From the NCBI RefSeq assembly GCF_000715075.1, contig NC_134094.1:83033120-83097119 (forward strand): DNA of 64,000 bases. The letters run 5' to 3'. Shown here in pieces: positions 1-11,005 of the stretch. Each line of letters starts with the position of its first letter. Position 1 is the first letter of the stretch. The position numbers and the translations under genes were made by a program. This DNA is from Nicotiana tabacum. Its lineage: Eukaryota; Streptophyta; Magnoliopsida; Solanales; Solanaceae. Under the pieces are notes generated by a model that ran no database searches, had not been told where the DNA came from, and saw nothing but the letters and a program-made list of their open reading frames with translations.

Positions 1-2713
1 CTCCGATTTTTCTTCAGTTCCCGAAAACTCGGAACCGGAACCAGAAGGACCAGGTACATCATACCTCAATGGGAGTCCACTTTTAGCAGCTAACTCAAGC
101 TCGTGGGCCTCAGTAATTTCGGCATCAAAATCAATGACACCAGCTTTGGCCTCTTCCAAGGTTTTTCTCCTCATGTTGTACATGGCATAAGTTATTTCAA
201 CAACGAGGGAAGCCGCTCGGCGCTTGAGTTCTTCTTTGAGTTGGGTTACCTCGGCAAAAATCTTTTCCTGGGCGGACCTAGCAGATTTGAGGCTGATATC
301 AAGGTCGCAGACAGTTGAACTAAAGAGCCTATTATGCTCGATAGTCTTCATGTACTTCTCTTCCAGCTGGGCGTGTTTCGCTCCTACAACAACAAGCTTT
401 TCAATTTTGGAGTTCAAGGTTGCCTCTAAGTTAATCACTCTTTCAGCGGAGGCAACCTCACGTTCGGTTGTAGCAAGAACGGAATTATGGAATTTAACCC
501 GTTTGGCCCTGTCTTCATCAAATCTAACCCTCATAGGGCTAATTTCTTGGCTAAGGGTTACTACTTCTTGTTCACTCTGCCACAAATGAGCTTCCAATAC
601 AACAGCCTCAGCGTCTTTGGCTTCCTGTTCCGAAAGGCGAGCAACATGTTGCTCTTGCTCTGCCAAAAGATGATCTTGTGCGAAGATAATCTCTTCTTTT
701 TCACGTATCAACCTCTGAAGGCCCTCAGAAGCAAGAATGTTGGCCTACAAAGTAATAAGGGTAAGATTAAAGAGATGTTCACACCCAAAAATAAAAGAAG
801 TAATAAAGTAAGAATGGAACGTACCGTTGCGGCGTTATGCATAGCATTGTTCAACAAACACTCTTCCGAGAGTGCTTGAATCTTTTTCCAGTCTTTCTCT
901 GAAGCCAAAGGCTTCAGATAATTATCAAGCTCCACTAGCCGGGATAGCAAGTTGCATCCGATAGAGACCGAAAGAGTAATGTTCCTCCTCCTTTGTGGAT
1001 CTTCAGAAGGGGCAGCATAATTTTTCCCCAAATTCCTATGAAATAGGGACTGTGGAAGAGAAACACCTTCTTCGTGGTCAGACGCGGCCGGCGGAGGTGG
1101 TGTAGCAATTGCTGGTAGAAGAATGAATGAAGATGGAAGTGATGTAGCAGTTGTTGGTGTTGGTGAAGATGGAGATAAAGATGATAGAGTTGAAGAGTGA
1201 GAAGCAGCTGCGTCAAATGCAGTGCTAGTTGTTGGATGCTTGCCAAACAAAGACGACAAGGGTCCGATACTCAGCTCCGCAGCACCGGACACAACAATTG
1301 GGGCCCGAAAATGGGTTGACATTATCTACTAAATCAAATTCTCCCTAAAGTGCTGAGGCATCGTTCTCGGTTGGTGTAACTCTCTCAACAAGTTGAGCAT
1401 CCTGTTGAGATGATGAGGATCGTCGTCTTATATATAGAGAAGCTCCCTCATCACTAGCTTCTTCATCATCATCGATCATCACGGTGTCTATGACCGGACC
1501 GGAAGGAGGGCCAGTTACCATCGCTACAGGAGATGACTCGGGGGCATCGGTCCTCGCCCGTTTATTCTTTTCCCTGGTTACAAAGGAACGTCTTCTCTTT
1601 GGTTGTTTGTCTTCCAGCCGGGGACTCCGAAAAGAAGCATTTGCTCTCGAAGTACGCCCAGAGCCACCTGTTCGAGTAAGCGCCTCCTGAAGCAGCCTCG
1701 CTGCATCAGTAGGATCAGCCAAGACATCCTCCTCGGGAACAACAACTGAGCCCGCGGGTAGATCTAATTTCATAGACAGGTTAGAAGAGATCAATCAAGT
1801 TCTTTACATGAAAAATTGAAACAAGATGAGTTTGAATTATCATGATTCTTGGTCTTCCACCCGTATTTCAGTTCTTTCCATAAGCGAGTTTCGGGCGTCA
1901 TAACGTCCAAGATATTTTGTACCCACCGGTCCAAACCTTCAATCACTAGTGGGACCTATCGAGTTGGTGAAACAAACGAAGGATAGAGGATCAATACTGC
2001 CATTAAAAAAAATTTAGTAAAAGGAAATACTAAACAAAAAGCTTACGAGTGCGGTTCCAAGCGGCCGGAAAGGATGAAGCCGTTGCCGGAATGATATCAT
2101 TGGTGGCAATTATAACGAACCGTTCCATCCACCCACGGTCATTGTTATCATCCATGCTAGAAAATAAAGCATGGTGGCCATGCTTGCAGAGGTTTATCAT
2201 TCCCCCGCGGAAGATTTTGGGAGAATAAAGATTCATCATGTGAGCTAAGTATAACTCCTCTCCAGTTTCCTGGCACAAATGCTGAAGGCAAGCAACCATC
2301 CTTCACACAGAAGGACTGACTTGTGCCAAACACACCTGGTAACGGAGGCAAAACTTCGCAATCACGGAGTCAAACTCTCCGCTCAAAGAAAACGCACCCA
2401 AAGTAAAGGGATACGTGTAAACATATGTAAAATCCTCCTTGGGAAGGGTGACTCACTCCGATTGATCAGGAGCAATAATTTCTAAGTCATGGTAGCGAAA
2501 GTCTTCCTTCACAGCAGGAATGCTCGAAGGACGTATGGAAGAAGGATACCTGCTGACTGCCCATATACGAGAATTAGCAGTAGGAAATTTCTCTTCGAAA
2601 TCTTTTGTGGTAATAAGACTTCTAGGGATGATGTAGGCCACTGTTGGAGGAGCAAAGTCCTCAGCTTTATTTTTGCTTTTTGAGGAACCGGAACGTTTCG
2701 AGAAAGAAGCCAT
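1..2713 (-). pseudogene. Antisense additional ORF of the Tat element, coiled-coil protein, cut by the window edge
   Basis: The gene has five exon segments, read leftward from the ATG at 2711-2713. The first exon (2047-2713) holds the YVYTYPFTLGAF block and the LYSPKIFRGGMINL block, which match the antisense ORF at 6811-9306. The second (1841-1945) carries the DRWVQNIL...KTKNHG block. The third starts at 1763 and carries a basic KRRRSF...KNKRAR stretch (likely nuclear signal) and an acidic DDDEEASDEG run. The last intron is 745-824, and the final exon (744 to the edge) is open for about 248 codons of Glu/Lys/Ala-rich coiled coil. Breaks: TGA at the codon after PDQSE, TGA in place of Trp before RMVACLQ, a GT-to-AT change at the second donor (1840), and a stop plus frame change near 1320-1350. 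Function unknown. It resembles proteins that Pfam calls putative gypsy-type transposon (from memory, unchecked). Confidence 0.7.
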
Positions 2714-3045
2714 TGTAGGAAAGAAATGGTCTTTCGTTTGAAAAGAATTAGAAAAAAGATGAAGAAATAATATGCAAGTTAGATGAAGGAAGTTTGAAAA
2801 GTTATGAAGTATAAGAGTTGAAGTTGATACGTATAAGTAAATATTTTGGCGGCTAAATTCATGACCAGGATTACCTCGATAATCGGCAAAGGATGTGCTG
2901 AATCCTTGGAATATGCGTGTTCGGGGCATTAAATACGGAGAGATATACGTCTAATCAACCGTCAGAAGCCCTCAGAGGGAATTATAATAATTCCCGCCAA
3001 AAGAATGTTTCTACCAACTTTCCGGTAACACAAAATTATGCCACC

Positions 3046-3064
3046 AAAAATCGGGGGGACTAAC
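3046..3064 (+). other. Polypurine tract of the left Tat element
   Basis: A run of the form AAAAATCGGGGGGACTAAC sits directly before the LTR start TGTATTGGG. In LTR retrotransposons this primes plus-strand DNA synthesis. The second Tat element has a very similar tract (GAGGGGACTATC) directly before its TGTATACGG, which supports both calls. Confidence 0.7.
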
Positions 3065-3647
3065 TGTATTGGGTAAAATATATTATGACATGTGGTCATT
3101 CGAGAAAGGGACATGTGGAACCCAAGACAGAGGGATGACGGAAGAATGAAGACAACTGTTTCGTTTGTCACCGGAAAGAATAATGCTCATAAAGATGTAA
3201 TAAATGCTCTTCTCCCACTAGTATTCAATAGAGAATATTCATAGCATTAAGAGCAGTTACCCGTTATAAGGAATTTGGCATTTATATTCACCGTTACATC
3301 TTCATCAATGCCCCTCATAATTGACATTAAAGAAGGGCACGACCCTAGGACCTTCTTCATAGCTATAAACAGTGAGCTCAGTTGTCATTGTAAAAGACAC
3401 GAATTGGCTAGCAAACTTACATTATATTTTATACAAAGCTCGATCCAATCTTATCTTCTTATTTCTCGATTCTTTTGTTGTTGTGCCCGGAAACCTTGTT
3501 CCCGGAATTGTTGCTTCTGATGTTTCGTCTATATCTTAAGGCTAAGTATTGCGTAACTCTTCAATTATTTATTTATTTCAGGATCAAATTAATTCACTTA
3601 TCTAAAAATCACGTATAAATTCAACTGTACTTTTTTACGAGTAAACA
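3065..3647 (+). repeat. 3' LTR (583 bp) of the left Tat element
   Basis: The LTR begins TG after the polypurine tract and ends CA. A TATAAA at 3364-3369 could be its promoter. The sequence just outside is GATAT, which would be one copy of the target duplication; the partner lies beyond the window. The 3' end shares the GTATAAATTCAAC...GTAAACA block with the 714-bp LTRs of the element to the right. Confidence 0.72.
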
Positions 3648-4147
3648 GATATATTTCTAAGTTTGACCTTCACGATTTAATAATACAAATTAATCACAAA
3701 TACTAATTTAATTTAAAATTTAGAATTCAATTCAGAAAATCATAACTTAACTAATTTTTAGTCATTGTTTAGTTTAATACCAGTTGCTGTTTTGTTATTT
3801 ACCGAGAAATAAATGCAGAAACATTTATACAAGCCTTTGTGAAATACTCTCCGTGAATCCTTAATCATCTCCGGGTCTTGCTTTAACTCCCATCATTAAC
3901 AAGTAATTGGTTTAAGTATATAGAGCCTGACACTGGTCTTGTAAATCATTCAGCCATCGTTTCAATTTTTAACTATAGATCATTCTCAAAACCTGTAACC
4001 AAACATGTAATATAAATTATATGATATGATCACGCTAAAAGGAAACACCTAATCTGGAAAAAGAATTTTACCCGCACTCATCTTTGCATTAATTTGTGAC
4101 TCTTAAGATTATGTTATTACATATTTTGGTACAAATACAGGCTTAAG

Positions 4148-4176
4148 TATATATATATATATATATATATACACAC
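4148..4176. repeat. (TA)n microsatellite
   Basis: About twelve TA units followed by a short ACACAC. It is directly seen and carries no other signal. Confidence 0.95.
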
Positions 4177-4203
4177 TAATCTCTGGTAACGTGCGTTGCA
4201 CGT
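4176..4203 (-). mobile_element. Possible Helitron 3' terminus (minus strand)
   Basis: Read on the minus strand, the 15-base hairpin ACGTGCAACGCACGT is followed after a short spacer by ATTAG and then T. This resembles the hairpin-then-CTRR end of Helitrons. The last bases do not match CTRR exactly, and I found no matching 5' end to the right. The call is tentative. Confidence 0.3.
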
Positions 4204-5666
4204 TTGTTCCATGTCATTATTATAAAATATCAACAAATTTTAAAAAATATTAAGTTATAAAATAGAAAATGCTGCAACTAATAAAAACTGTCAATTTTAC
4301 CATTTAAATTTTATTCATTAAACAAAATTCATAACAGTGGAGTGGTGTATTTTTCATTTAGCAAGAAGTGTTTGAAGCTAAGTAAGATAATATAACCTCA
4401 AATGGTATGAATATGTTGATGAATTCCTGCTCTAAATTTAATAAACGCATGTAAATAGTCTTAACAAAATTAGGAAAAATATGAAGAAATATATATTTCA
4501 ACAAAACCTGCAATCAAAGCATAATGACTATACATTTATCTTCGCCCCAAACGTTCAAACGTAGGATTGCTCGTTCAGATTTATAAATACTTCCTCAAAA
4601 ATAGAAATAAAAATAAAATTATAATAAAATCTAACTTGCTCACTTATTAAATATTTCGCTTTACTCAGCCAAGTACTCACAATTACACACCAAAATTTGA
4701 ATCTAGTAGTCTCAGAAGATAACAATAAAAGAAATAAATACAAGAAAACATAGAATGAGACTAAAGTTATAACACCACAATGACAAAAAAATACATATTT
4801 ATTCACAAAGATTACGATATCTCTAAATACTATAATTTAAATGGATTGACAACTGAATAGTTAATTATGACACAATACAGGAATTATCTATACAAACACA
4901 ATCAGAATTTATATTTTTCAAACTCCAAGCATAATAGAAAAGGCACATGAGTAAACAGAAGACAAATGAACAAAAATAATAAAGAGAATACATGAAGAGT
5001 TCATCTGGCAACATAATATTTGCCTTGACCTCGACAATAATGCTAGAACTCTAAACTTGGCAGAAAATACAGAGTATATACAACAACATATGAATAAGTT
5101 CTTCTGAATTTCCATTGCCCAACACCTCGATAATCAAGATGATAAGTCACTTGTCATTGTCAGTAAATAGCCAATAATGTTATTGTAAATCAATGAAAAA
5201 AAAAATTATTTTCACATGGCACAAATTCACATAAAAATCTTGTAAGGTAATTGTACTTATAAGCCAAAAAGTACACTCAAGGATAATGCAAAAATCTCAA
5301 AAGTCGCGATAATGAAAGGCTAATTAGATAGTTTTCTTCATTTCCGTTATAAGTGAATCAAATACGGGGCATTAGAGAGACTTTAATTTCAGAATAACTA
5401 TTTAATTAATAACTTTTAAGTATGTAATTATTGCTAGAAGTTGCAGCACGTAACTCCAAATGCCAAGCAAAATGTGGAAACGTACATATATATAATTGTC
5501 TTGCTAATTGTAACTTACAATTGAATGTTAGTCCATACAAGAATTTATTACGTATATTTACATATTTGTACAATAATAACAAATTGAATAAGTGTGTAAT
5601 AAAAGGATAAAATGGTCGATCAATATTTGAAGGAGATTTTAGTAAAATAACTTCCACTAAAAATTT

Positions 5667-5710
5667 TCAAATGACCACTGTTATCCTCGGTCCTACGGTG
5701 GGCGCCAAAC
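5667..5710 (-). other. Extra primer-binding-site copy outside the 3' LTR
   Basis: These 44 bases match 16669-16712, the start of the interior just inside the 5' LTR, with two differences. They include the tRNA-Lys primer site (here 5690-5707, two changes from a perfect match). A normal element has genomic DNA here, so this piece must come from a second copy or a rearrangement. Confidence 0.85.
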
Positions 5711-6424
5711 TGTTTACCCGAAAAATGGATAGAGTTGAATTTATACGCAGTTCCGAGGATATGTGGCGTAACTTGATACAAAATGCAAGGATAAATAAAA
5801 ATGTAAATGTAGATTGGAGAGAATACAATCTAGATAAGTTTATCAAGAACAATGAACCTTAGGATTCGACAAATAGAATCAATCTAAGAAACTGAAAGAG
5901 TGATTCTTTACTGTAGAAGAATATAGTACTTTTATTACAATGTAAGTCTCAGAAAACTTGTGCTGCAGAAATGATAACCAAGCCCTTTTATAGTGGAGGC
6001 ATTCGGCTCCAAGCATAATAAAATAAACATTCAGTGGGAGACTCATGATAAGTCAGCTTTTTCATAATTTCTGCCAAGATTCTCTTTAGTGGGATTGCAA
6101 CGGCTTTTGTCTGCGAGCTTGATCTTGCTTAGAATCCTCGATTTTGGTTTGAGCTTGATTTCGGCTCGAACTTGTGATCTTGGTTCGAGCCCTCGAATTG
6201 ATTCCAGGTCAATGTTGGTTGGTCTCTGGATTATCAGCACGATAGGTCTACCCTGCATCATGGTTCGATTCTTATTCGAGTTTGATTATGATACCGATCT
6301 CGACACGGACCGGCCTCTCCGGGTTCGAGGTTAGTTCGTCTCCCCTTCGGGATCTTACTCCGATACATCACCCTTCGAACTCGATCGGACATGCCAAGGC
6401 TGAAATCTATTTCGACCGTATACA
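5711..6424 (-). repeat. 3' LTR (714 bp) of the Tat element
   Basis: The LTR ends are TG and CA. On the minus strand it runs from TGTATACGG to GGGTAAACA. A minus-strand TATA box (CTATAAAAGGG, 5983-5993) is kept. The polypurine tract abuts the high-coordinate end. Confidence 0.88.
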
Positions 6425-6443
6425 GATAGTCCCCTCGTTTCTC
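6425..6443 (-). other. Polypurine tract of the Tat element
   Basis: On the minus strand GAGAAACGAGGGGACTATC lies directly before the LTR start TGTATACGG. It fixes the element's orientation as minus. Confidence 0.75.
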
Positions 6444-6810
6444 AGAAAGAATATGGCGAGAAACGATATGATTTTCAACAGCTCGATCGGATTATTTCTT
6501 GTCGTTTCCATCGGGTTCGACCATGACGCATCTGGTAGCTGTCCCGTCGGTTTAGTCTTTCAAGGCATTTAATACACGTCAGACGGTGGTCGACCACTGC
6601 TGATACTGAACCGCCATTGTTTGAACCCATAAATAACCCTTACTTTTATCTTTTACCATTTTTTACATCTTCTATCTTCCAAAATTTCCCAAGTTCTTCT
6701 TCGTACTCTTCAACTTACCAGTAAAGCTGTGATTTCTTTCCGCAAAAACCCCTCTTCAATTCTAACAAATCTCTGTCACTTTCTTTTATTCCTTACTTTT
6801 GAATTCAAAA

Positions 6811-9306
6811 ATGGCGAAAACATCGCAAACCATTCCTCAGAAAGAGAAAGCTTCATCTTCACAGTGTGTCGCCGATGAGACACCGGCAGAACCACGACCT
6901 GAGGAGTGCGTTCCCGGGGCGTGTGTCCTTACTTCAGATTTTGAGGTTGATAAAGGTTCATCGGTCCCTGGCCGGTGTAAGCCGGTATCGAGCTACATGT
7001 GTTCGATAACTGAGAAGCACCTCGATCTGTTAAAGAAGGATTGCAATTGGGGTGAAAAACAAGTAATAATACCTACCCCTGACGAAGATATCACTTCTTA
7101 CGTGAAAGGGTTTTTGAATGTATATACTTACCCTTTCACCTTGGGTCCCCTCGATTCTGTCATTATTGACTTCTGTCGACAATATCAGGTAACCCTAGGC
7201 CAGGTCTATCCTTCTTTGTGGTGGATCGTTATCCTGATCCGATACTTTGTGAGCAAAATCGAGGGGATGTGGTTCACCCTCGATCATCTTATCCGGTTGT
7301 ACCGTCCCCGACTTTTTCGAGGAGGGTTAATAAAACTCCAGCATCGGGCTACCAAGGCTCTGTTCTCGAGTATTGACGAGGACAGGAACCGGGGTTGGAT
7401 GGGCAGGTTCGTTCGAGTAAGGTCTTCGGACCTGATTCCGACTGAAAAGATGCCCTTTCCCGAGGAGTGGAATATGAAACGTAAGTGTGATCTTGTTGCT
7501 GCTTCTATTTCTTCCATTTATTCTCTTATCGACACTCCTTTTGTGATGTAGCGGTCCCCTGGATGCCCGGAGCGGTTCCCGATCTCAAGAACTGGGTACG
7601 AGCCCTTATTTCGACCTCCACATACGCCTAGTGCTTATGGCGTGATTTGTCAAAGGGTCAGTGGGAGGCCAAAAATCACGGTAAGCTCATTTCTCAGACT
7701 CTGATGATCCGAACGAGGCGTTTCTCAAAATATTTTTTATAAGGTTTCCCATATGCAGGGTTGGGTAAAGACGCGGTCTTGAGGCCCCTGTCCAATGAGG
7801 AGGATGTTTCGACCTCTGTCCCAAAGCCGGTGAAGGAAAATAAAAGGAAGAGAGCCTCGGTTCCTGAATATCCAAAACCAAAAAAGAGGACGGCTCGTAA
7901 GCCAAACAAGAATGTCATTCCTTTGACCGTGGAATCCGTTCTGCGTCTAAGGGATGAAGATGAAGAAGAAGAAGAAGAAGAGAACAATGAGTCCGCGCTG
8001 GCGGTCCGAATGAAGAGAGCCACGGATGCCTCATCGCCGGCTGGATCGATGATGCTCTATGAGGCTCCGCCTCGAACTGAAGACATACCGGAGAAAGATT
8101 CAGGTAGAGTCCCCGAACTATCGTATGTCAAAGATGCCTCTCATCGGAGTCAACCGGCAGGGAGTACGATCAAAGAGTCCCTCGAACCCCTCCGAGCCGA
8201 GGGGAACGCTCCAAGCGAGTCATTTGGGGCAGCAGCGATCGAGGATTCGCCTACCTTTCCCGCTTTTTCCGCGGGGGTGATTTCGGAAGCTCAAGCTCTA
8301 GGAGCCCTCGATCTAGACAGGCCTCATGATGAAGAAGATCCATTTCGTGACCTGTTTACTGGTATTGAGGACGTTGCCGGTGCCGGTGATGAATCGGATC
8401 ATTTTCATGGATTGCGGCAGGCTTTGAATCAGGTGAGCCTTTTAAAATTATTTTGTCGGTAGTATCTTTGTGTTTGTTTTTCGTTAACTTCGCTTCTTGT
8501 TTCTTTGTAGGCAGCGGCAGTCCATCGAGAACAATGTTCTCGTTCCCAGAATGAGCCGCATCGATACGCGGCCGACCTACACTGCGCTACTGACGAGAGG
8601 AACTCCCTTAGACTTTCCTTAGGGCAGAGAGAAATAAAAGACCTTCGAGCTGAGCTGGACAAGGCTTATTGAGATCAGAATGATTTGTCTGAGCAGGTAA
8701 TGATGCTTTTGAAAGCCTATGGGCTGCAACAAAAAATCGAGATGATCGGGAAGCTTCGTAAGGAGGTCAACGTGATAAGGATGGAGTCCTTGCGGTGGAA
8801 AAAAGGTATGGACCGCTTTGCTGCAAAAAAAAGAGACTGCTCGAGCCCAGTTATCATCGTCTGAAACCCAACTTCAGAAAATGAAGGAAAAAGGCCTGGT
8901 TCAAGCAAGAAACATTGAGGAGCTTGAGGCTCGGTTGGCCTCTGTACTCGCCAAGGCCGAATCCGATGCTGAAAAGGCAAAGGCCGATGCGAATGCGCTC
9001 GTGGCCGTCTATCGGGCCAATGCTGAAGCTGCCTAAGTCCAGGCAAGAGAGGCAGCCGAGTCCGCCGATAGTCGAGCGCATTGGGTCGCCGAACTTGCTA
9101 AGTGCCGATCCAGAAAGGAAACTCTCGAGGAGATTCATGCTCGTGGCTTCGATCTCGCTGAAGAGATAAAAAGGGCAAAAGAACTCGAAGCTGATGCTGA
9201 AGCTCTAGTTTCTGATGGTGATGACGACGACGATGGGAGCAAGAGCAGATCCGAAAATAGGGGGGAACTTGATAAAGAAGAGACCGCTCCCGGTCGAGAA
9301 ATTTAG
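6811..9306 (+). pseudogene. Antisense, spliced additional ORF of the Tat element
   Basis: The gene runs opposite to gag-pol. Exons inferred from reading frame and GT...AG sites: 6811-7480, 7552-7680, 7759-8432 and 8511-9306; introns are 71, 78 and 78 bp. I chose the ATG of MAKTSQ. Exon 1 carries the YTYPFTLGPLDS and LYRPRLFRGGLIKL blocks; exon 3 has a basic KRKRASVPE...KKRTARKP stretch (likely nuclear signal) and a Glu run; exon 4 is a long Ala/Glu/Lys coiled coil ending in an acidic DGDDDDDGSKS tail. Breaks are TAG in exon 2 (in STSTYA-stop), TGA after DKAY, one extra A in the A-run near 8823-8831, and TAA near 9034-9036. The product is of unknown function; the family belongs to Tat retrotransposons. 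Confidence 0.75.
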
Positions 9307-11005
9307 TTCTTAGTTTTTACGTTGTAATCACCCATGCAGATAAATTTGTGTATAGACATATCTCCCCTTTTGCCGACTTGCTTCTATTTTTGTTTCCCGT
9401 CCTGTGAGGACTTTATTCGCCTTATGAGTTTCCACAATGTTTCAAACAACTTAATCAAATTTGGACCTCGTAGCCTCTGTAGCCGAGCGAACGTTTACTC
9501 AAATTTGGGGCAATGTAGCCCTTTAGGCTTATTAGTTGTCAATGATTCGATCTTAAAGAAATATAGCCCGTAGGATTAGTCGAGTGAATGATTCGAACTC
9601 GAATTAATGTAGCCCGTAAGCTTAGTCGAGTGAATGATTTGAACTCAAATTAATGTAGCCCGTAGGCTTAGTTGAATGAATGATTCGAACTCGAATTAAT
9701 GCAGACCGTAGGCTTAATGATCGAGTGAGTGTTTGCTCGAACTCAAAATAAAAATAGCCCGTAGGCTTGGTCGAGTGAATGATTCGAACTCGAAGTAATG
9801 TAGCCCGTAGGCTTAATAGTCGAGTGAGTGTTTGCTCGAACTCGAAATAAAAATAGCCCGTAGGCTTAGTCGAGTGAATGATTCGAACTCGAAGTAATGT
9901 AGCCCGTAGGCTTAGTCGAATGAATGATTCGAACTCGAAGTAGTGTAGCCCATAGGCTTAATGGTCGAGTGAGTGTTTGCTCGAACTCGAAATAAAAATA
10001 GCCCGTAGGCTTGGTCGAGTGAATGATTCGAACTCGAAGTAATGTAGCCCGTAGGCTTAATGGTTGAGTGAGTGTTTGCTCGAACTCGAAATAAAAATAG
10101 CCCGTAGGCTTGGTCGAGTGAATGATTCGAACTCAAAATAAAAATAGCCCGTAGGCTTGGTCGAGTGAATGATTCGAACTCGAAGTAATGTAGCCTGTAG
10201 GCTTAGTCGAGTGAATGATTCGAACTCGAATTAATGTAGCTTGTAGGCTTAGTCGAATGAATGATTCGAACTCGAATTAATGCAGCCCGTAGGCTTAATG
10301 GTCGAGTGAGTGTTTGCTCGAACTCGAAATAAAAATAGCCCGTAGGCTTAGTCGAGTGAATGATTCGAACTCGAAGTAATGTAGCCCGTAGGCTTAATGG
10401 TCGAGTGAGTGTTTGCTCGAACTCGAAATAAAAATAGCCCGTAGGCTTAGTCGAGTGAATGATTTGAACTCGAAGTAATGTAGCCCGTAGGCTTAATGGT
10501 CGAGTGAGTGTTTGCTCGAACTCGAAATAAAAATTGCCCGTAGGCTTGGTCGATTGAATGATTCGAACTCGAAGTAATGTAGCCCATAGGCTTAATGGTC
10601 GAATGTATCTTAATTCTGATTGCACAATAAATCTCAAAATAGAGGAATTTTCATTGGATATAATATGCCGATAAAGAAGAGAACTTTCTTCGCACATTAT
10701 TACATGCCTGGGTTCGGGCCAATCTATGTGAGCATGGTTCGCTTCGACCATTTGGCTCTTACAGTTTTTCCTATTGGGACCCTGTTGCTGTGAAATAACT
10801 TTCTTGCGGGACCTCGGATATTGTCGTAAATACTACACGATCAATGGTTGCCTCATTAAAAACCTTACCGAAAAACCCATTTGGGATAAAAACGGTCTAA
10901 GGGAAAAAGAGTGCAATGTGTGCTTTCTAGCAAGAGATCCGTCCCGTGTTCGGACTTCTGCAGGGGTCAGTTTTGAGATATAAACGAATATGGAAAGGTT
11001 GTACC
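9307..11005 (-). other. Non-coding 3' interior of the Tat element
   Basis: This stretch lies between the end of integrase and the antisense ORF. Most of it is the tandem array described separately; the rest (about 10611-11005) has no coding signal that I recognise. The long minus ORF at 10203-10751 is only the translated repeat. Confidence 0.7.
9469..10610. repeat. Tandem repeat array with two alternating unit types
   Basis: About 1.1 kb of units that start TAGCCCGTAGGCTTA. One unit type (about 46 bp) continues GTCGAGTGAATGATTCGAAC; the other (about 52 bp) continues ATGGTCGAGTGAGTGTTTGC and ends AAATAAAAAT. They often alternate as a dimer of roughly 98 bp. Units near the left edge are more diverged. 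Hypervariable tandem repeats in this position are known for Tat/Ogre elements and are thought to seed satellite DNA. Confidence 0.93.

Larger units (their letters stand above)
1..3647 (+). mobile_element. 3' part of a Ty3/gypsy Tat (Retand-like) LTR retrotransposon
   Basis: Only the downstream end of the element is in the window; gag-pol should lie to the left. What is visible is an antisense ORF with introns, a purine-rich tract just before the LTR, and a 3' LTR that starts TGTATTGGG and ends GTAAACA. The LTR end resembles the LTR end of the complete Tat element further right: both have GTATAAATTCAAC shortly before a terminal GTAAACA. Plus orientation follows from the polypurine tract lying left of the LTR. 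The order pol, antisense ORF, 3' LTR is known for the Tat/Retand group. The assignment to Tat is inference from layout and similarity, because no RT is visible here. Confidence 0.75.
3648..5666. other. AT-rich intergenic stretch, no gene seen
   Basis: I see no supportable coding region in these 2 kb. It holds a (TA)n microsatellite (about 4148-4171) and a short perfect hairpin (4189-4203) that may be a Helitron end. The short ORFs at 4555-4806, 4918-5115 and 5406-5657 are low-complexity, hydrophobic, and have no recognisable motif. Confidence 0.6.

Noticed and set aside
9469..10610. CRISPR-like regular repeats
   Set aside because: Units are adjacent without unique spacers, the window is plant DNA, and the array lies in a retrotransposon.
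10203..10751. Long minus-strand ORF with repeated Thr/Arg/Leu-rich peptides
   Set aside because: It is the tandem repeat array read in one frame; the peptide period follows the DNA units, and there is no independent coding signal.
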